Source of the DNA: Paenibacillus plantiphilus
GTDB taxonomy: Bacteria; Bacillota; Bacilli; Paenibacillales; Paenibacillaceae
Direction of reading: 5' to 3'
Assembly (NCBI RefSeq): GCF_927798095.1
Contig: NZ_CAKMMF010000027.1
Coordinates: 1 to 64,000 of the forward strand
DNA: 64,000 nucleotides
Below the pieces are notes generated by a model. The model did not search any database, was not told where the DNA came from, and saw only the letters and a program-made list of their open reading frames with translations. The position numbers and the translations under genes are program-made. Of the stretch, positions 1 to 9,219 are shown in pieces; the first letter of the stretch is position 1, and every line of letters starts with the position of its first letter.

Positions 1-132
1 TCGCTTTTCAAGTCTTATTTCAGCCTACTGGCCAAGGAATCTCGGAATGACCTGGTGGCCGGTTTATTCAAGCATAGATTCTCATCATTACCGATTAATC
101 TCATGAACTGCATAAGTCATGTTTTTTTGTAG
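1..132 (+). CDS. 3' end of an unidentified gene (partial, tentative)
   Basis: Frame 1 is open from the first base of the window to a TAG at 130-132, giving 43 residues that start SLFKSYFSLLAKE and end CISHVFL. It reads like the tail of a protein that begins left of the window, but 43 open codons can occur by chance and I do not recognise the family. No clear terminator follows. The next gene starts 87 bases later on the same strand with its own ribosome site. Confidence 0.3.
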   Translation, partial: SLFKSYFSLLAKESRNDLVAGLFKHRFSSLPINLMNCISHVFL

Positions 133-218
133 ATAAAGGGAATTAATGTCTTTTGTAGAAGTTATTACGTGAACATCCAATTTTAAAGATACACATTGCT
201 TAATTAGGAGGCATGAAC

Positions 219-1925
219 ATGGAAGAGGATCAGGTCAAGGAGCAGCACAAAAAAACGATGAACCGCAGGGAATTATTGGGGTTAATGGGTGCAGTAGGTG
301 TTGGCCTCGCAGCAGGATCATCGCTGCTTGGACCGACACTGGCATCTGGACAAGGCAATACAGTAACCGAAGCTGTCTATGGCGATGGCGAAGATCCGCA
401 GATTCCAGTAAACTACAGCACTGTCGTAACCGTAAAGGATTATGGAGCAGTCGGAGACGGCATAACTGACGATACCCTCGCTATCCAACAAGCGATCAAT
501 TTCGTAAGCACCAGAGGCGGAGGAATCGTCTACTTCCCTCCAGGCACTTACAAGATTGCCCAAACTACAGGATATGTGCCTATACCTGTATTGGGCGGAA
601 CGAGCAGCTTGCCGTACTGTATTGAGATGAAAGCTTATGTCATTCTGCGTGGGGAATCCGAATCTGCTGTAACATTGCTTGGCGACTATACCTATGGTCC
701 AGCAGACTTGACCAAAAAGATTATGTTTAAGGTAAAAGGATATCGGAAGGACCCTACTGACAAAGAGACAGCGTTTAACAACGGACTCGAAAATATGGAA
801 ATAAAAAATGCTTTTATGGCATATGCTGCCCTCGACCAAACTTTAGCGCTCTGTCGGTTCAATAACTTAGTGTTTGACGGCTGTGCAATAGCTATATATT
901 CCAAAGTTCTGGAGAGATCCCACTTTGAAGAGATCAATTTCAAAGGTACTGGAGTTGGGGTTCTAGTTGGCGGTCAATGGAGAACCTCATCCGCTGGAAT
1001 TGATGAAGATGGCGGATATGCCGATAAATCGGTTTTCAGAAAAATCTCGTTTACTTATTACTGGGAGCTTTCTAATGGAGCACCTATCGACGAGTTTTTT
1101 GACACTTATTTTTTTCAAAGATGGAATGTCGCCCCTAACGTCGGCTTGGATTACAGAGGAATTACAGGGAGCTGCATCGTCATATTGCCTAGACATGGAA
1201 GACCAAGCAACTCCAATACCTTTGAGGATATGTTCATAGGATATACGCCAAGATACGGTTTTTACGGAAAACATCTCAAGTCTAGTCGTTTTCACGCTAT
1301 CAATTTCGAGAGAGTCGGATTTTGCAAGCCCAAAGATAATTCTATGACCACCGGAATTGGCTCATCCCCGACAAATAAAGATCCTTACTTGGCCGTGGAT
1401 GCTAGAATACCCGCCTTTATCTTCGGAGCGGATGATTCCTGCTCGCTTAGCCAGATCCAATTCCAGCAAGCTTACTGCGAGAGCGCTGTCGGTTCTCCAC
1501 CGCAAAGAATAGGTCTGGACATAAGCACGACCCAAGGTACGATCAATAAGAAACTGCTTCCAAATAAAATCGATCTGGGAATATCCGCTCCATATGTAGA
1601 TAAGATTGCAGCAAATGGTAAGGTTGAATACCAATTCTCTCTGCCTGAGAGCGGCGTATACATGTGTATCCTTCACGCTTCCTCCGATAAAACGGATATT
1701 AACCTTATCAATCAGGTGTTCGTAGCGATGTATAAAGGTGCTTTTGGTGTCTCTTCGCCAATCGGCGGCCCAACCTACCTTGGAAATGCTGAAACGGCTT
1801 CGGGAAATTCGAATCTTGTCATATCCAAACCAGATGCTGCAGGGAAAATTACGGTTACACTCGATACGACACAAACAAAGGTAGCGTTCAGATACTGGAT
1901 TCAATATATGACTTCGACTGATTAG
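219..1925 (+). CDS. Tat-exported pectate-lyase-3-type beta-helix protein
   Basis: Predicted exported carbohydrate-active or structural right-handed beta-helix protein of about 568 residues. A twin-arginine signal is visible (NRRELLGL, Arg16-Arg17, then a hydrophobic stretch to about residue 43), so it should be exported folded. The mature N-terminus carries the pectate_lyase_3 signature VKDYGAVGDGITDDT (about residues 72-86) followed by GGGIVYFPPGTY, the first rung of the helix, also seen in glycosyl hydrolase family 28/55-like and phage-tail proteins. The substrate cannot be read from sequence. ATG 219 is chosen over ATG 213 because AGGAGG at 206-211 is only 1 base from 213 but 7 bases from 219. 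A strong hairpin follows at 2009-2050. No partner gene identifies a pathway. Confidence 0.75.
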   Translation: MEEDQVKEQHKKTMNRRELLGLMGAVGVGLAAGSSLLGPTLASGQGNTVTEAVYGDGEDPQIPVNYSTVVTVKDYGAVGDGITDDTLAIQQAINFVSTRGGGIVYFPPGTYKIAQTTGYVPIPVLGGTSSLPYCIEMKAYVILRGESESAVTLLGDYTYGPADLTKKIMFKVKGYRKDPTDKETAFNNGLENMEIKNAFMAYAALDQTLALCRFNNLVFDGCAIAIYSKVLERSHFEEINFKGTGVGVLVGGQWRTSSAGIDEDGGYADKSVFRKISFTYYWELSNGAPIDEFFDTYFFQRWNVAPNVGLDYRGITGSCIVILPRHGRPSNSNTFEDMFIGYTPRYGFYGKHLKSSRFHAINFERVGFCKPKDNSMTTGIGSSPTNKDPYLAVDARIPAFIFGADDSCSLSQIQFQQAYCESAVGSPPQRIGLDISTTQGTINKKLLPNKIDLGISAPYVDKIAANGKVEYQFSLPESGVYMCILHASSDKTDINLINQVFVAMYKGAFGVSSPIGGPTYLGNAETASGNSNLVISKPDAAGKITVTLDTTQTKVAFRYWIQYMTSTD

Positions 1926-2008
1926 AAATTCGGCTGTCTGGAGTTGGATACAAGCTTGATATAAGCATGCAAGATTAACAAACTATTATAAGGCTCAAAC
2001 TATGAATT

Positions 2009-2050
2009 GAGGCTGCTCCATTAGTAGAAATCTACTTGTGGAGCAGCCTC
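2009..2050 (+). terminator. Intrinsic terminator after the beta-helix gene
   Basis: A perfect 12-bp inverted repeat, GAGGCTGCTCCA (2009-2020) and TGGAGCAGCCTC (2039-2050), encloses a second stem AGTAGA/TCTACT. A T-rich stretch (tgttttcttctt) follows on the plus strand, so it fits the end of the beta-helix gene. Confidence 0.7.
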
Positions 2051-2360
2051 TGTTTTCTTCTTGGATGTTAGAATATTCCACGGTATTTCCGGCATGCGAG
2101 AAAGTTTCCCACAATGCGGCTTTGAAACCTCCTCCCATCGAATGATACTGATGATTGGCGCATTCGTTTGAAGTCTCCATTTTTCTATCCACGGACATTC
2201 GGCTCGGCAAATGGTGTCGAAGTCAGCATGGGGTTGCATTATTTCTGTCCAATCGCAGCATCACTCAGTATGGAAGTGAAAGCGCCGCGCTAAACCTCAC
2301 TTTCATGCCAGAGTTGCAGCAGCGAAAATCCATGATTGCTTTTAAGGTGGTGCTTGTTCA

Positions 2361-2625
2361 CTTGAAAAAAATCTCTTACAGATGACAGAGCGTAGTGGGA
2401 TCCCCTTCATCTGTCGCTGTAAGCTTGAAAAACAATGTTACAGCACAAAAAAGTGGAGCGAGGCGCGCTGTAAGCTTGAAAAACCGGCTTACAGATGACG
2501 AGGCATAGTAGAATTACCTTCATCCGTCGCTGTAAGCTTGAAAAACAGTGTTACAGCACGGAAAAGTGGAGCGAGGCGCGCTGTAAGCCTGAAAAGCCGT
2601 CTTACGGATGACAGGGCGCAGAGGT
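2361..2625. repeat. 113/114-bp-period repeat array with CTGTAAG/CTTACAG hairpins
   Basis: Two full units and parts of a third repeat with a period of about 114 bp: CTTACAGATGAC occurs at 2374 and 2488, and CTTACGGATGAC at 2601. Each unit contains CTGTAAGC...GCTTACAG hairpins and the phrase AGTGGAGCGAGGCGCGCTG. The whole gap 1926-2874 holds only this array and two hairpins; no convincing gene is seen. A related array lies at 33430-33635. Confidence 0.75.
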
Positions 2626-2761
2626 TACCATTGCCCTAAGTCGGAAATTTAGTATAACTGTGCGGAATAGGAATAGTAACGTGAGGGGAGAAATCAACTC
2701 TCCACTCCCATTCTCCTTCTGGGGGGACGTCCCTTGTACTTCCAAAACATTCCGAACATTG

Positions 2762-2811
2762 CAGGAGGCTGTCCCTCAGTAGTTATAAACTACTTGATGG
2801 ACAGCCTCCTG
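2762..2811 (-). terminator. Hairpin downstream of the YkpA-type ABC-F gene
   Basis: A perfect 13-bp inverted repeat, CAGGAGGCTGTCC (2762-2774) with GGACAGCCTCCTG (2799-2811), encloses an inner AGTAGTT/AACTACT stem. It lies 64 bases past the stop of the minus-strand ABC-F gene. The T-tract is weak, so terminator function is inferred from position and shape. Confidence 0.5.
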
Positions 2812-2874
2812 ATACGATTCAATCGTTGATTATTCCGTCAGACATTCCCATTCATGGAGCAGTCCAGATCTAAC

Positions 2875-4497
2875 TTACTCAGCCGGATACATCTTCTCGC
2901 GGAGCGCTTTGACCTCATCGCTCTCCAGATACTCATCATAGGTCATGATGCGGTCGATAATGCCGTTTGGCGTAATCTCGATGATCCGGTTTGCGATTGT
3001 TTGCACGAACTGATGGTCATGCGAGGTGAAGATCAACGTGCCGTCGAAATCGATAAGTCCATTGTTGAGCGCAGTGATCGATTCGAGATCCAAGTGGTTC
3101 GTCGGTTCGTCCATCAGCAGAACGTTAGCGCTGGCGAGCATCATCTTGGACAACATGCAGCGCACCTTCTCTCCCCCGGACAGAACGCTCGCTTTCTTGA
3201 GCGCCTCATCGCCGGAGAACAGCATACGTCCCAGGAAGCCACGGATAAAGCTCTCATCCTGATCCTTGGAATATTGACGAAGCCAGTCAACCAGATTCAT
3301 ATCGATGCCGTCGAAATATGCCGCATTGTCTTTGGGGAAATAAGCTTGTGTCGTCGTAATCCCCCACTGGAAAGTGCCTGCATCTGCTTCGAGCTCGCCC
3401 ATAAGCAGCTGGAACAGCACTGTCTTAGGCAGCGTATTCGGTCCCACCAATGCGATCTTATCGCCTTTATTGATCGCGAGCGTCATGTTGTCAATCTGCT
3501 TCACGCCGTCCACCGATTTGGTTAAGCCGTCAACAAGCAGCAGCTGCTTGCCTGCTTCACGCTCTGGCTTGAAGTTGATGAACGGATATTTACGGTTCGA
3601 CGGACGAATGTCGTCGAGTGAAATTTTATCAAGCAGCTTCTTACGGGAAGTCGCTTGCTTGGACTTCGATTTGTTCGCGCTGAAGCGTTGAATGAACGCT
3701 TGCAGCTCCTTAACCTTATCTTCCTTCTTCTTGTTCGCGTCACGCATTAGCGTTAATGCTAGCTGGCTCGACTCGTACCAGAAATCGTAGTTGCCCACAT
3801 ACATCTGGATCTTGCCGAAATCAATGTCCGCAATATGCGTACACACCTGGTTCAAGAAATGCCGGTCATGGGATACGACGATAACAGTGCCCTCATAGTT
3901 GCCAAGGAAGTTCTCCAGCCAATGAATGGATTCCATGTCCAGATGGTTGGTAGGCTCATCGAGCAGCAGAATGTTCGGCTCGCCGAACAAGGCTTGCGCA
4001 AGCAGGACGCGCACCTTCTCGTTGCCGCTCAGCTCTGACATCAGCTTGTCATGCAGGTCTGGCAAGATGCCAAGACCGTTCAGCATGCCTGCCGCTTCAG
4101 ACTCCGCTTCCCAGCCGTTCATATCCGCGAATTCTGCTTCCAGCTCGCCGGCGCGCATACCGTCTTCATCGGTAAACTCCGCCTTCGCGTAGATCGCATC
4201 CTTCTCTCTCATGACATCATAAAGCTTCTTATGGCCCATGATAACCGTTTCGAGCACCTTGAACTCATCGTACTCATAATGGTTCTGTTTGAGAACGGCA
4301 AGCCGTTCGCCTGGTGTAATATGCACTTCTCCTTGCGATTGCTCTACTTCACCCGAAAGAATCTTCAGAAACGTCGATTTACCCGCTCCGTTCGCGCCTA
4401 TCAGACCGTAACAGTTGCCCGGGGTAAACTTAATATTCACATCTTCAAAAAGCGCTCGCTTCCCGTAACGGAGCGTAATGCCGCTTGTACTAATCAT
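2875..4497 (-). CDS. ykpA: ABC-F family ATPase, YkpA/YbiT type
   Basis: Soluble twin-ATPase of 540 residues without membrane segments, the usual length of the Bacillus YkpA / E. coli YbiT branch of ABC-F proteins, which act on the ribosome rather than in transport. First cassette: Walker A GANGAGKST (34-42), signature LSGNEKVR (156-163), Walker B LLLDEPTNHLD (177-187), switch VSHDR. The Lys/Ser-rich linker (about 245-300) is the ribosome-contacting region. Second cassette: signature LSGGEKVR and LLMDEPTNHLD are normal, but the P-loop reads GPNTLPKT (about 350-357), lacking the usual Gly-x-Gly before Lys. The start has only a modest ribosome site (AAGGA about 14 bases upstream). The Gfo/Idh/MocA gene lies 66 bases upstream on the same strand. 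Confidence 0.88.
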   Translation of the reverse strand: MISTSGITLRYGKRALFEDVNIKFTPGNCYGLIGANGAGKSTFLKILSGEVEQSQGEVHITPGERLAVLKQNHYEYDEFKVLETVIMGHKKLYDVMREKDAIYAKAEFTDEDGMRAGELEAEFADMNGWEAESEAAGMLNGLGILPDLHDKLMSELSGNEKVRVLLAQALFGEPNILLLDEPTNHLDMESIHWLENFLGNYEGTVIVVSHDRHFLNQVCTHIADIDFGKIQMYVGNYDFWYESSQLALTLMRDANKKKEDKVKELQAFIQRFSANKSKSKQATSRKKLLDKISLDDIRPSNRKYPFINFKPEREAGKQLLLVDGLTKSVDGVKQIDNMTLAINKGDKIALVGPNTLPKTVLFQLLMGELEADAGTFQWGITTTQAYFPKDNAAYFDGIDMNLVDWLRQYSKDQDESFIRGFLGRMLFSGDEALKKASVLSGGEKVRCMLSKMMLASANVLLMDEPTNHLDLESITALNNGLIDFDGTLIFTSHDHQFVQTIANRIIEITPNGIIDRIMTYDEYLESDEVKALREKMYPAE

Positions 4498-4563
4498 TGT
4501 GCGTGATCCCGTCCTTCACTCAGAAATCTTGTTCATCACACCATTATAGCACAGAAGAGCGGA

Positions 4564-5628
4564 TTATTCCCACACAAGCTTCACTTCACTGCCTGTTCGG
4601 GATGATTCATAGATCGCATCAAGAATCCGATTGTTCGTATAACCTGACATTGCTGTCGTAATGGGTTCCAGGCCTTCCTGTATGCAATTGATGAAATGTT
4701 TGTTCAGCAATAAGCGCGAATCCTCGCCGTCCAGCGGTGTAATTGACGATTCGACGATGATGTTATTCGCATGGCTGACCATCCTGCCGCTGCTGCCGAT
4801 CAGCGATGCTCCCGCCTCTGTTCCCATCAGGTGGAGGAACGGCTCTTCACTGATCGCTGCCGTATGCGCAGCCCAGCTGACATCCAGTGACAGCGTCGCG
4901 CCGTTATCGAATTTAATGAGCGCTGTTGCCAGATCCTCAACGTCGTAGTAGCCATCCCAGTTTGGCGTCCCCCAATCGCCAATGCCTTGACGATTCGGTC
5001 CGAATTCCGCATAGGTGGAGCCATAGACGGAGATCGGCTTCGGATTGCCCATCATATAGAGGGTCAAATCCAGCATATGAACACCGATATCGATTAGCGG
5101 CCCGCCCCCGGACTCATCCATTCGGGTAAACCATGAGCCCCACCCAGGAATGCCCTTGCGGCGCATCCATCCGGTCTTGGCGTTATAAATGCGTCCCAGC
5201 TTGCCGCTGTCAATCTCCTGCTTAAGCGCGCGAGCCAGTCCTGTCCAGCGCATCTGATGCGCCATCATTAGAATTTTGCCTGACTGCTCCTTGGCTGCCA
5301 CAATTTCGCGCGCTGATGCGGAATCGATTGACATTGGCTTCTCCAGCAGCACATGCTTGCCGGAACGAAGCGCTTCGATCGCCAGCGAAGCATGAAATTT
5401 ATTCGGTACGGCAATAACGACCGCATCGATTGATTCATCCGCCAGCAATGTCTCTGGATTCGGATGTACAAGCGCTATGCCATGCTCCCCTGCCCGCTGC
5501 TCCGCAAGCGGAAGGAACGAGTCGGTTATTGCGGCCACATTAACGCCCTCAATGGCCTTGAATACTTCCAGATGCAAATTGCCGATAGCTCCGGCGCCTA
5601 TAATGCCAAGTCTAATTGGACTACTCAT
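4564..5628 (-). CDS. Gfo/Idh/MocA family NAD(P)-dependent oxidoreductase
   Basis: Predicted cytosolic sugar or inositol-type dehydrogenase of 354 residues. The N-terminal Rossmann fold shows GIIGAGAIGN (8-17); the family catalytic-lysine motif is EKPM (96-99); the C-terminal GFO/MocA domain has GGGPLIDIGVHMLDL around 173-187, where the catalytic Asp/His lie in this family. Substrate is not predictable: no sugar transporter or regulator adjoins it. GGGAGGA precedes the ATG by about 12 bases. It may be transcribed with the downstream ABC-F gene, but the two functions are unrelated. Confidence 0.87.
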   Translation of the reverse strand: MSSPIRLGIIGAGAIGNLHLEVFKAIEGVNVAAITDSFLPLAEQRAGEHGIALVHPNPETLLADESIDAVVIAVPNKFHASLAIEALRSGKHVLLEKPMSIDSASAREIVAAKEQSGKILMMAHQMRWTGLARALKQEIDSGKLGRIYNAKTGWMRRKGIPGWGSWFTRMDESGGGPLIDIGVHMLDLTLYMMGNPKPISVYGSTYAEFGPNRQGIGDWGTPNWDGYYDVEDLATALIKFDNGATLSLDVSWAAHTAAISEEPFLHLMGTEAGASLIGSSGRMVSHANNIIVESSITPLDGEDSRLLLNKHFINCIQEGLEPITTAMSGYTNNRILDAIYESSRTGSEVKLVWE

Positions 5629-5797
5629 GTTGAATTAAAGTCCTCCCTGTATAAAATCCTTTCATTCCATTCAAGATCACGAATGAATTTCTCTGTCATT
5701 GTGCAGTATATACAAATTGAATCGGCCAAAACAGGGGGATAATAGTTCATTATCATTCCGATTTTGGCTTCTATATAGATTAGACAACTTCAGCGCC

Positions 5798-6820
5798 TCA
5801 GCGCGGATCGCCATTCAAACGCCATGTCTCGCCATGCGGCAGCACAACGAGCTGCGACTCACCCAGGCCAAGCTTCTTCTGCTGCGCATACAGACGGTCA
5901 AGCGCCTCGCGCGGCGTGTCATCTGCAAGCCGGAATGAGCCATAGTGCATCGGCACGAACCATTGTGCGCCTATATCCATGTAGGCTTGAAGCGCCTCCT
6001 CCGGGGTCACATGCTGTGTGCCCATGAACCATTCCGGCTCATACGCGCCGATAGGCATCAGGGCGACATCAATATCAAAGCGTTCGCCAATCGTTTTGAA
6101 CCCGTCGAAATAACCGCTGTCCCCGGCAAAATAAATCGTAGGCGAAGCGTGAACAACCGGACGCGAATGAAAGCTTTCATTCGCATGCAGCTGACCCTCC
6201 ATCGCTTGCCCTCCAGCATCCGATTGGCCTTTCTTCTCGTCTACACGCTCGATTATATATCCTCCCCAGTGCGAGGAGTTCGTATCTGTCAGTGTCCTTC
6301 TAGTCCAGTGCTGTGATGGAACAAAGGTAAACTTGACCCCACCGATTGTCGCAGACTCCCACCAGTTCAGTTCAATGACGGAGGAGAAGCCTTTGCGCTG
6401 CATTTTGGAGGCCAGCCCGACTGGAACGATCAATGTCTTGCTGCTTGTCAATTGCTTTAATGAACCGATATGCAAATGATCATAATGCGAATGCGAGATC
6501 AGCACAATATCAGTAGGAGGCATATCCGCGATCGGAATGCCCGGAGGAGTTAACCGCTTCTGCATCGCAAGCTGGTTGGTCCAGACCGGATCAGTGACAA
6601 TGTTCAGACCTGCGAGCTGGATAAGAAATGTCGAATGCCCGATCCAGGTCAACGATGGCTGGCTCGCGTTTTGGTGCAGGTAAGAAATATCCGGTGTTGA
6701 ATTGGGCACAGAATAAGAGAAATCCTTCGTTTTCATCTTGCGGGAGCGCTCCTGGCGCCATTTTCTCAAATCCTTGAATGAGCTCACTTTAGCGGCCGTA
6801 TTCAAATTTTCATATCGCAT
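5798..6820 (-). CDS. Metallo-beta-lactamase-fold hydrolase (NAPE-PLD/UlaG-like)
   Basis: Predicted metal-dependent hydrolase of about 340 residues. SHSHYDHLHIG contains the HxHxDH metal-binding motif (His110, His112, Asp114, His115), preceded by WIGHSTFLIQLAGLNIVTDP, the typical first strands of this subgroup, and later FAGDSGYFDGF and MHYGSFRLADDTP supply the remaining ligands. The arrangement matches bacterial proteins related to N-acyl-phosphatidylethanolamine phospholipase D; the substrate is unknown. The frame is open to 6919, but ATG 6820 is preferred because AGGAGG (6834-6839 on the reverse strand) lies between the two candidate starts; its 13-base spacing is long. Convergent neighbours give no pathway. 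Confidence 0.82.
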   Translation of the reverse strand: MRYENLNTAAKVSSFKDLRKWRQERSRKMKTKDFSYSVPNSTPDISYLHQNASQPSLTWIGHSTFLIQLAGLNIVTDPVWTNQLAMQKRLTPPGIPIADMPPTDIVLISHSHYDHLHIGSLKQLTSSKTLIVPVGLASKMQRKGFSSVIELNWWESATIGGVKFTFVPSQHWTRRTLTDTNSSHWGGYIIERVDEKKGQSDAGGQAMEGQLHANESFHSRPVVHASPTIYFAGDSGYFDGFKTIGERFDIDVALMPIGAYEPEWFMGTQHVTPEEALQAYMDIGAQWFVPMHYGSFRLADDTPREALDRLYAQQKKLGLGESQLVVLPHGETWRLNGDPR

Positions 6821-7141
6821 AGCAGCAAATCGTCCTCCTCTTAACTCCTGACGACATTCTTTGTCTATGTCATCTTTATCTTTACGATACAAAATACGCT
6901 GGCAATTAGCAAACGCCATGGGGGCGAATTTCAGCAGCCATAGAGCGAAAATCCAGCGGACATCGCAATACGTTCTTAGTCTAACGCTTGTATTCGTCAG
7001 CTATTGCCATTTCACCAGTCTAATGACAGTGGAGCAGTCAGCACAGGAAGCATTTATTGCGACATAATTCGCATCAGCGGCAACTTTTTTGTACACTAGT
7101 AGTAAATGTAGGAATGAAGGAAGAAGTGAGGTGGGATTAAG

Positions 7142-8296
7142 ATGCGTTTATTGCTTATAGAACCGACACCAAGCCCTAACACGATGAAATTGAATGTGGA
7201 TGACAAGCTTCCTCACGGACAGCGTGTGAGCTATACACCTGATACGGCGGAAAATGCGCCGGAGCCGCTGCGGAGCTTGCTTGCTATTAAAGGGGTGCGC
7301 GGACTATTCCGCACTGCGGATTTCATTGCGCTGGATCGAAAGCCGGGCGCAGACTGGGAAACCATATTGGCGGAAGCGAGAGGCTTGCTGCAAAGCGGGG
7401 AGAAGCAAGAAGACGGAGGCTCCGTTAACGCTTCGCACGAAAGCTTCGGGGAAGCACATGCTTTCGTACAGCTGTATCGAGGCATTCCCATGCAAGTACG
7501 GGTTCGCACGTCTGACCGCGAAGTTCGCGCAGCCATGCCTGCGGCCTTCGCAGATGCGGTAACAGCAGCAGCAGCCGCTTCTATGATCCGCGAGCGCAAG
7601 CTGGAGGAGCTCGGCGTCCGCTACGGTGATCCGGATGAGATCGCCGCCGAGCTAGTGAAGGAGCTTGAAGCCGCTTATCCAGCGATGCGGCTTCAAGAGC
7701 TGGTCGCCGCGTCGCTCGCGCAAGGCAGCGCCACCGGCGAGAATGGCGCAGCTGCCCTTGCCATTCGCCCTGCGCCGCTAACGGCTGGCGAGCTCGCACA
7801 GCGCTTGAGCTCGCCGGACTGGAGCGTACGCTACGAGGCCCTGTCGCGCACGCAGCCGCAGCCGGACATGCTTCCGCTGCTCGCCGGCGCGCTGGCCGAC
7901 GACAACGTCTCCATCCGGAGACTAGCCGTCGTCTACCTTGGCGAGCTTCGCATACCCGAAGCGCTGCCGCATCTGTTCACAGCTCTGCGTGACGCCTCCG
8001 CGTCGGTCCGCCGCACTGCAGGCGACACCTTGTCCGACCTTGGCGACCCCGCCGCAGTCGGACCGATGATAGAAGCGCTAAGCGACCGCAACAAGCTCGT
8101 TCGCTGGCGCGCCGCCCGCTTTCTCTACGAGGCCGGCGATGAGACCGCGGTCGAGGCACTGCAGACTGCGGCTGACGATTCCGAATTCGAAGTCAGCCTG
8201 CAGGCGAGAATGGCGCTGGAGCGAATACAGCGCGGCGAAGAAGCGGCCGGCTCCGTATGGCAGCAGATGACCGCTCTCAGACGCAAGGAGGAATAA
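7142..8296 (+). CDS. cvfC: Conserved virulence factor C-like protein: Nfu N-domain plus HEAT repeats
   Basis: Protein of 384 residues close in layout and length to B. subtilis YpgR and Staphylococcus CvfC. Residues 1-90 match the NifU/Nfu N-terminal scaffold domain (IEPTPSPNTMKL, YTPDTAENAPEPL, LLAIKGVRGLF, ADWETIL). Residues about 215-375 form HEAT-like repeats (SPDWSVRYEALSRT, DDNVSIRRLAVVYLG, DASASVRRTAGDTLSDLG, DRNKLVRWRAARFLYEAG). The biochemical role is not established; the name derives from a virulence phenotype in Staphylococcus. GAGGTGGG (7128-7135) sits 6 bases before the ATG. The second half is markedly more GC-rich than the first. Monocistronic by context: the next gene is convergent. 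Confidence 0.8.
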   Translation: MRLLLIEPTPSPNTMKLNVDDKLPHGQRVSYTPDTAENAPEPLRSLLAIKGVRGLFRTADFIALDRKPGADWETILAEARGLLQSGEKQEDGGSVNASHESFGEAHAFVQLYRGIPMQVRVRTSDREVRAAMPAAFADAVTAAAAASMIRERKLEELGVRYGDPDEIAAELVKELEAAYPAMRLQELVAASLAQGSATGENGAAALAIRPAPLTAGELAQRLSSPDWSVRYEALSRTQPQPDMLPLLAGALADDNVSIRRLAVVYLGELRIPEALPHLFTALRDASASVRRTAGDTLSDLGDPAAVGPMIEALSDRNKLVRWRAARFLYEAGDETAVEALQTAADDSEFEVSLQARMALERIQRGEEAAGSVWQQMTALRRKEE

Positions 8297-8317
8297 GCGG
8301 TTGCGGTTCAGCCTTCT

Positions 8318-9097
8318 CTAGTCTGCGACTGGATAAGGCTTGACCCAAGCGTGATCCTCCTTCATTTCTTTATCTGACTTCAGAAAGTAATCATAGCTCA
8401 CAGTACCAGGGCGATCCGGCAGCGGATCGTCCCATGTTATATCCAGGTGCTTCCACTTGGAACCGAGCTTCACCATGTTCCATACATGATTGCCTGTATC
8501 TACTTTGCCCTCAATAATAAGCGTGTTGATGCCTGCAGCTTTAAGCATGCGGTGAGCAAGCAGCGAGTAGCCTTGACAAACCGCCAGTCCGGTCGTCAGA
8601 GCCTCATAAGCCGTGTATCGCTGCAGACTGCTGTCATAGGCGACATTGCCAACGATCCAGTCATGAATTGCTTTCACCTTGCTCCGCTCTGACATCGTTG
8701 GTTTAATAATGGTTCGAAGCGTCTCGATGATCCGGGCATCCACTTGCTTCGTTTGCTGCAAGGATTCCCGATAGCGGACAGACAGCTTGATTCTCGCGTT
8801 CGGACCCCACGTTCGGATCGTATAGAGATAAGAATCCACGATGTACGCCATATAATCATCCGCTGCGAGAACATCGCGCAGCAGGTCGTCAAGGCTGCTC
8901 TTCAGCTCATCATCACCCCCCGTGTAAACGGCTTGTATGACGGGCTTTTGGGCAAGAAGCTGTTCAATCAGATCTAATTTAAGCGCTTCCAAAGTTGCAT
9001 GCGCATTCGGCTTTGCAGGTGAATAACGGAAGTCTGCGCCTAATCCACTGACCAGTATTGCAAGTATCAGTCCCACTCTAGCCAATAGTCTGCTCAT
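8318..9097 (-). CDS. Exported transglutaminase-like cysteine peptidase-fold protein
   Basis: About 259 residues. An N-terminal hydrophobic segment (LLARVGLILAILVSGLGA) indicates export or membrane anchoring. The C-terminal half is a transglutaminase-like core with the Cys-His-Asp triad readable as GLAVCQGYS (Cys174), GNHVWNMV (His204) and HLDITWDD (Asp219). Such proteins act on cell-surface proteins or peptides, or serve as inactive scaffolds; the substrate is unknown. The frame extends to 9115, but AGGAGA lies inside that extension 6 bases before ATG 9097, which decides the start. It diverges from the two-component pair, so co-regulation is possible but not shown. Confidence 0.8.
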   Translation of the reverse strand: MSRLLARVGLILAILVSGLGADFRYSPAKPNAHATLEALKLDLIEQLLAQKPVIQAVYTGGDDELKSSLDDLLRDVLAADDYMAYIVDSYLYTIRTWGPNARIKLSVRYRESLQQTKQVDARIIETLRTIIKPTMSERSKVKAIHDWIVGNVAYDSSLQRYTAYEALTTGLAVCQGYSLLAHRMLKAAGINTLIIEGKVDTGNHVWNMVKLGSKWKHLDITWDDPLPDRPGTVSYDYFLKSDKEMKEDHAWVKPYPVAD

Positions 9098-9219
9098 AGT
9101 CCGTCTCCTGTCCACAATGATATCTTCATTATACCTAATGTTTCCTTTGTTATAAAGTTTCTTTCATATTGTAACCACAATTAGGAAATAAGAACCCCTA
9201 TTGCATAAAATCGTGCTGC

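Noticed and set aside
2361-2625. Possible CRISPR array
   Set aside because: Period of about 114 bp, units repeated throughout including the would-be spacers, palindromic content typical of other repeats, and no cas genes.
2854-4506. Long plus-strand open frames opposite the YkpA-type ABC-F gene
   Set aside because: They lack ribosome sites and family motifs and lie wholly antisense to a clear ABC-F gene.
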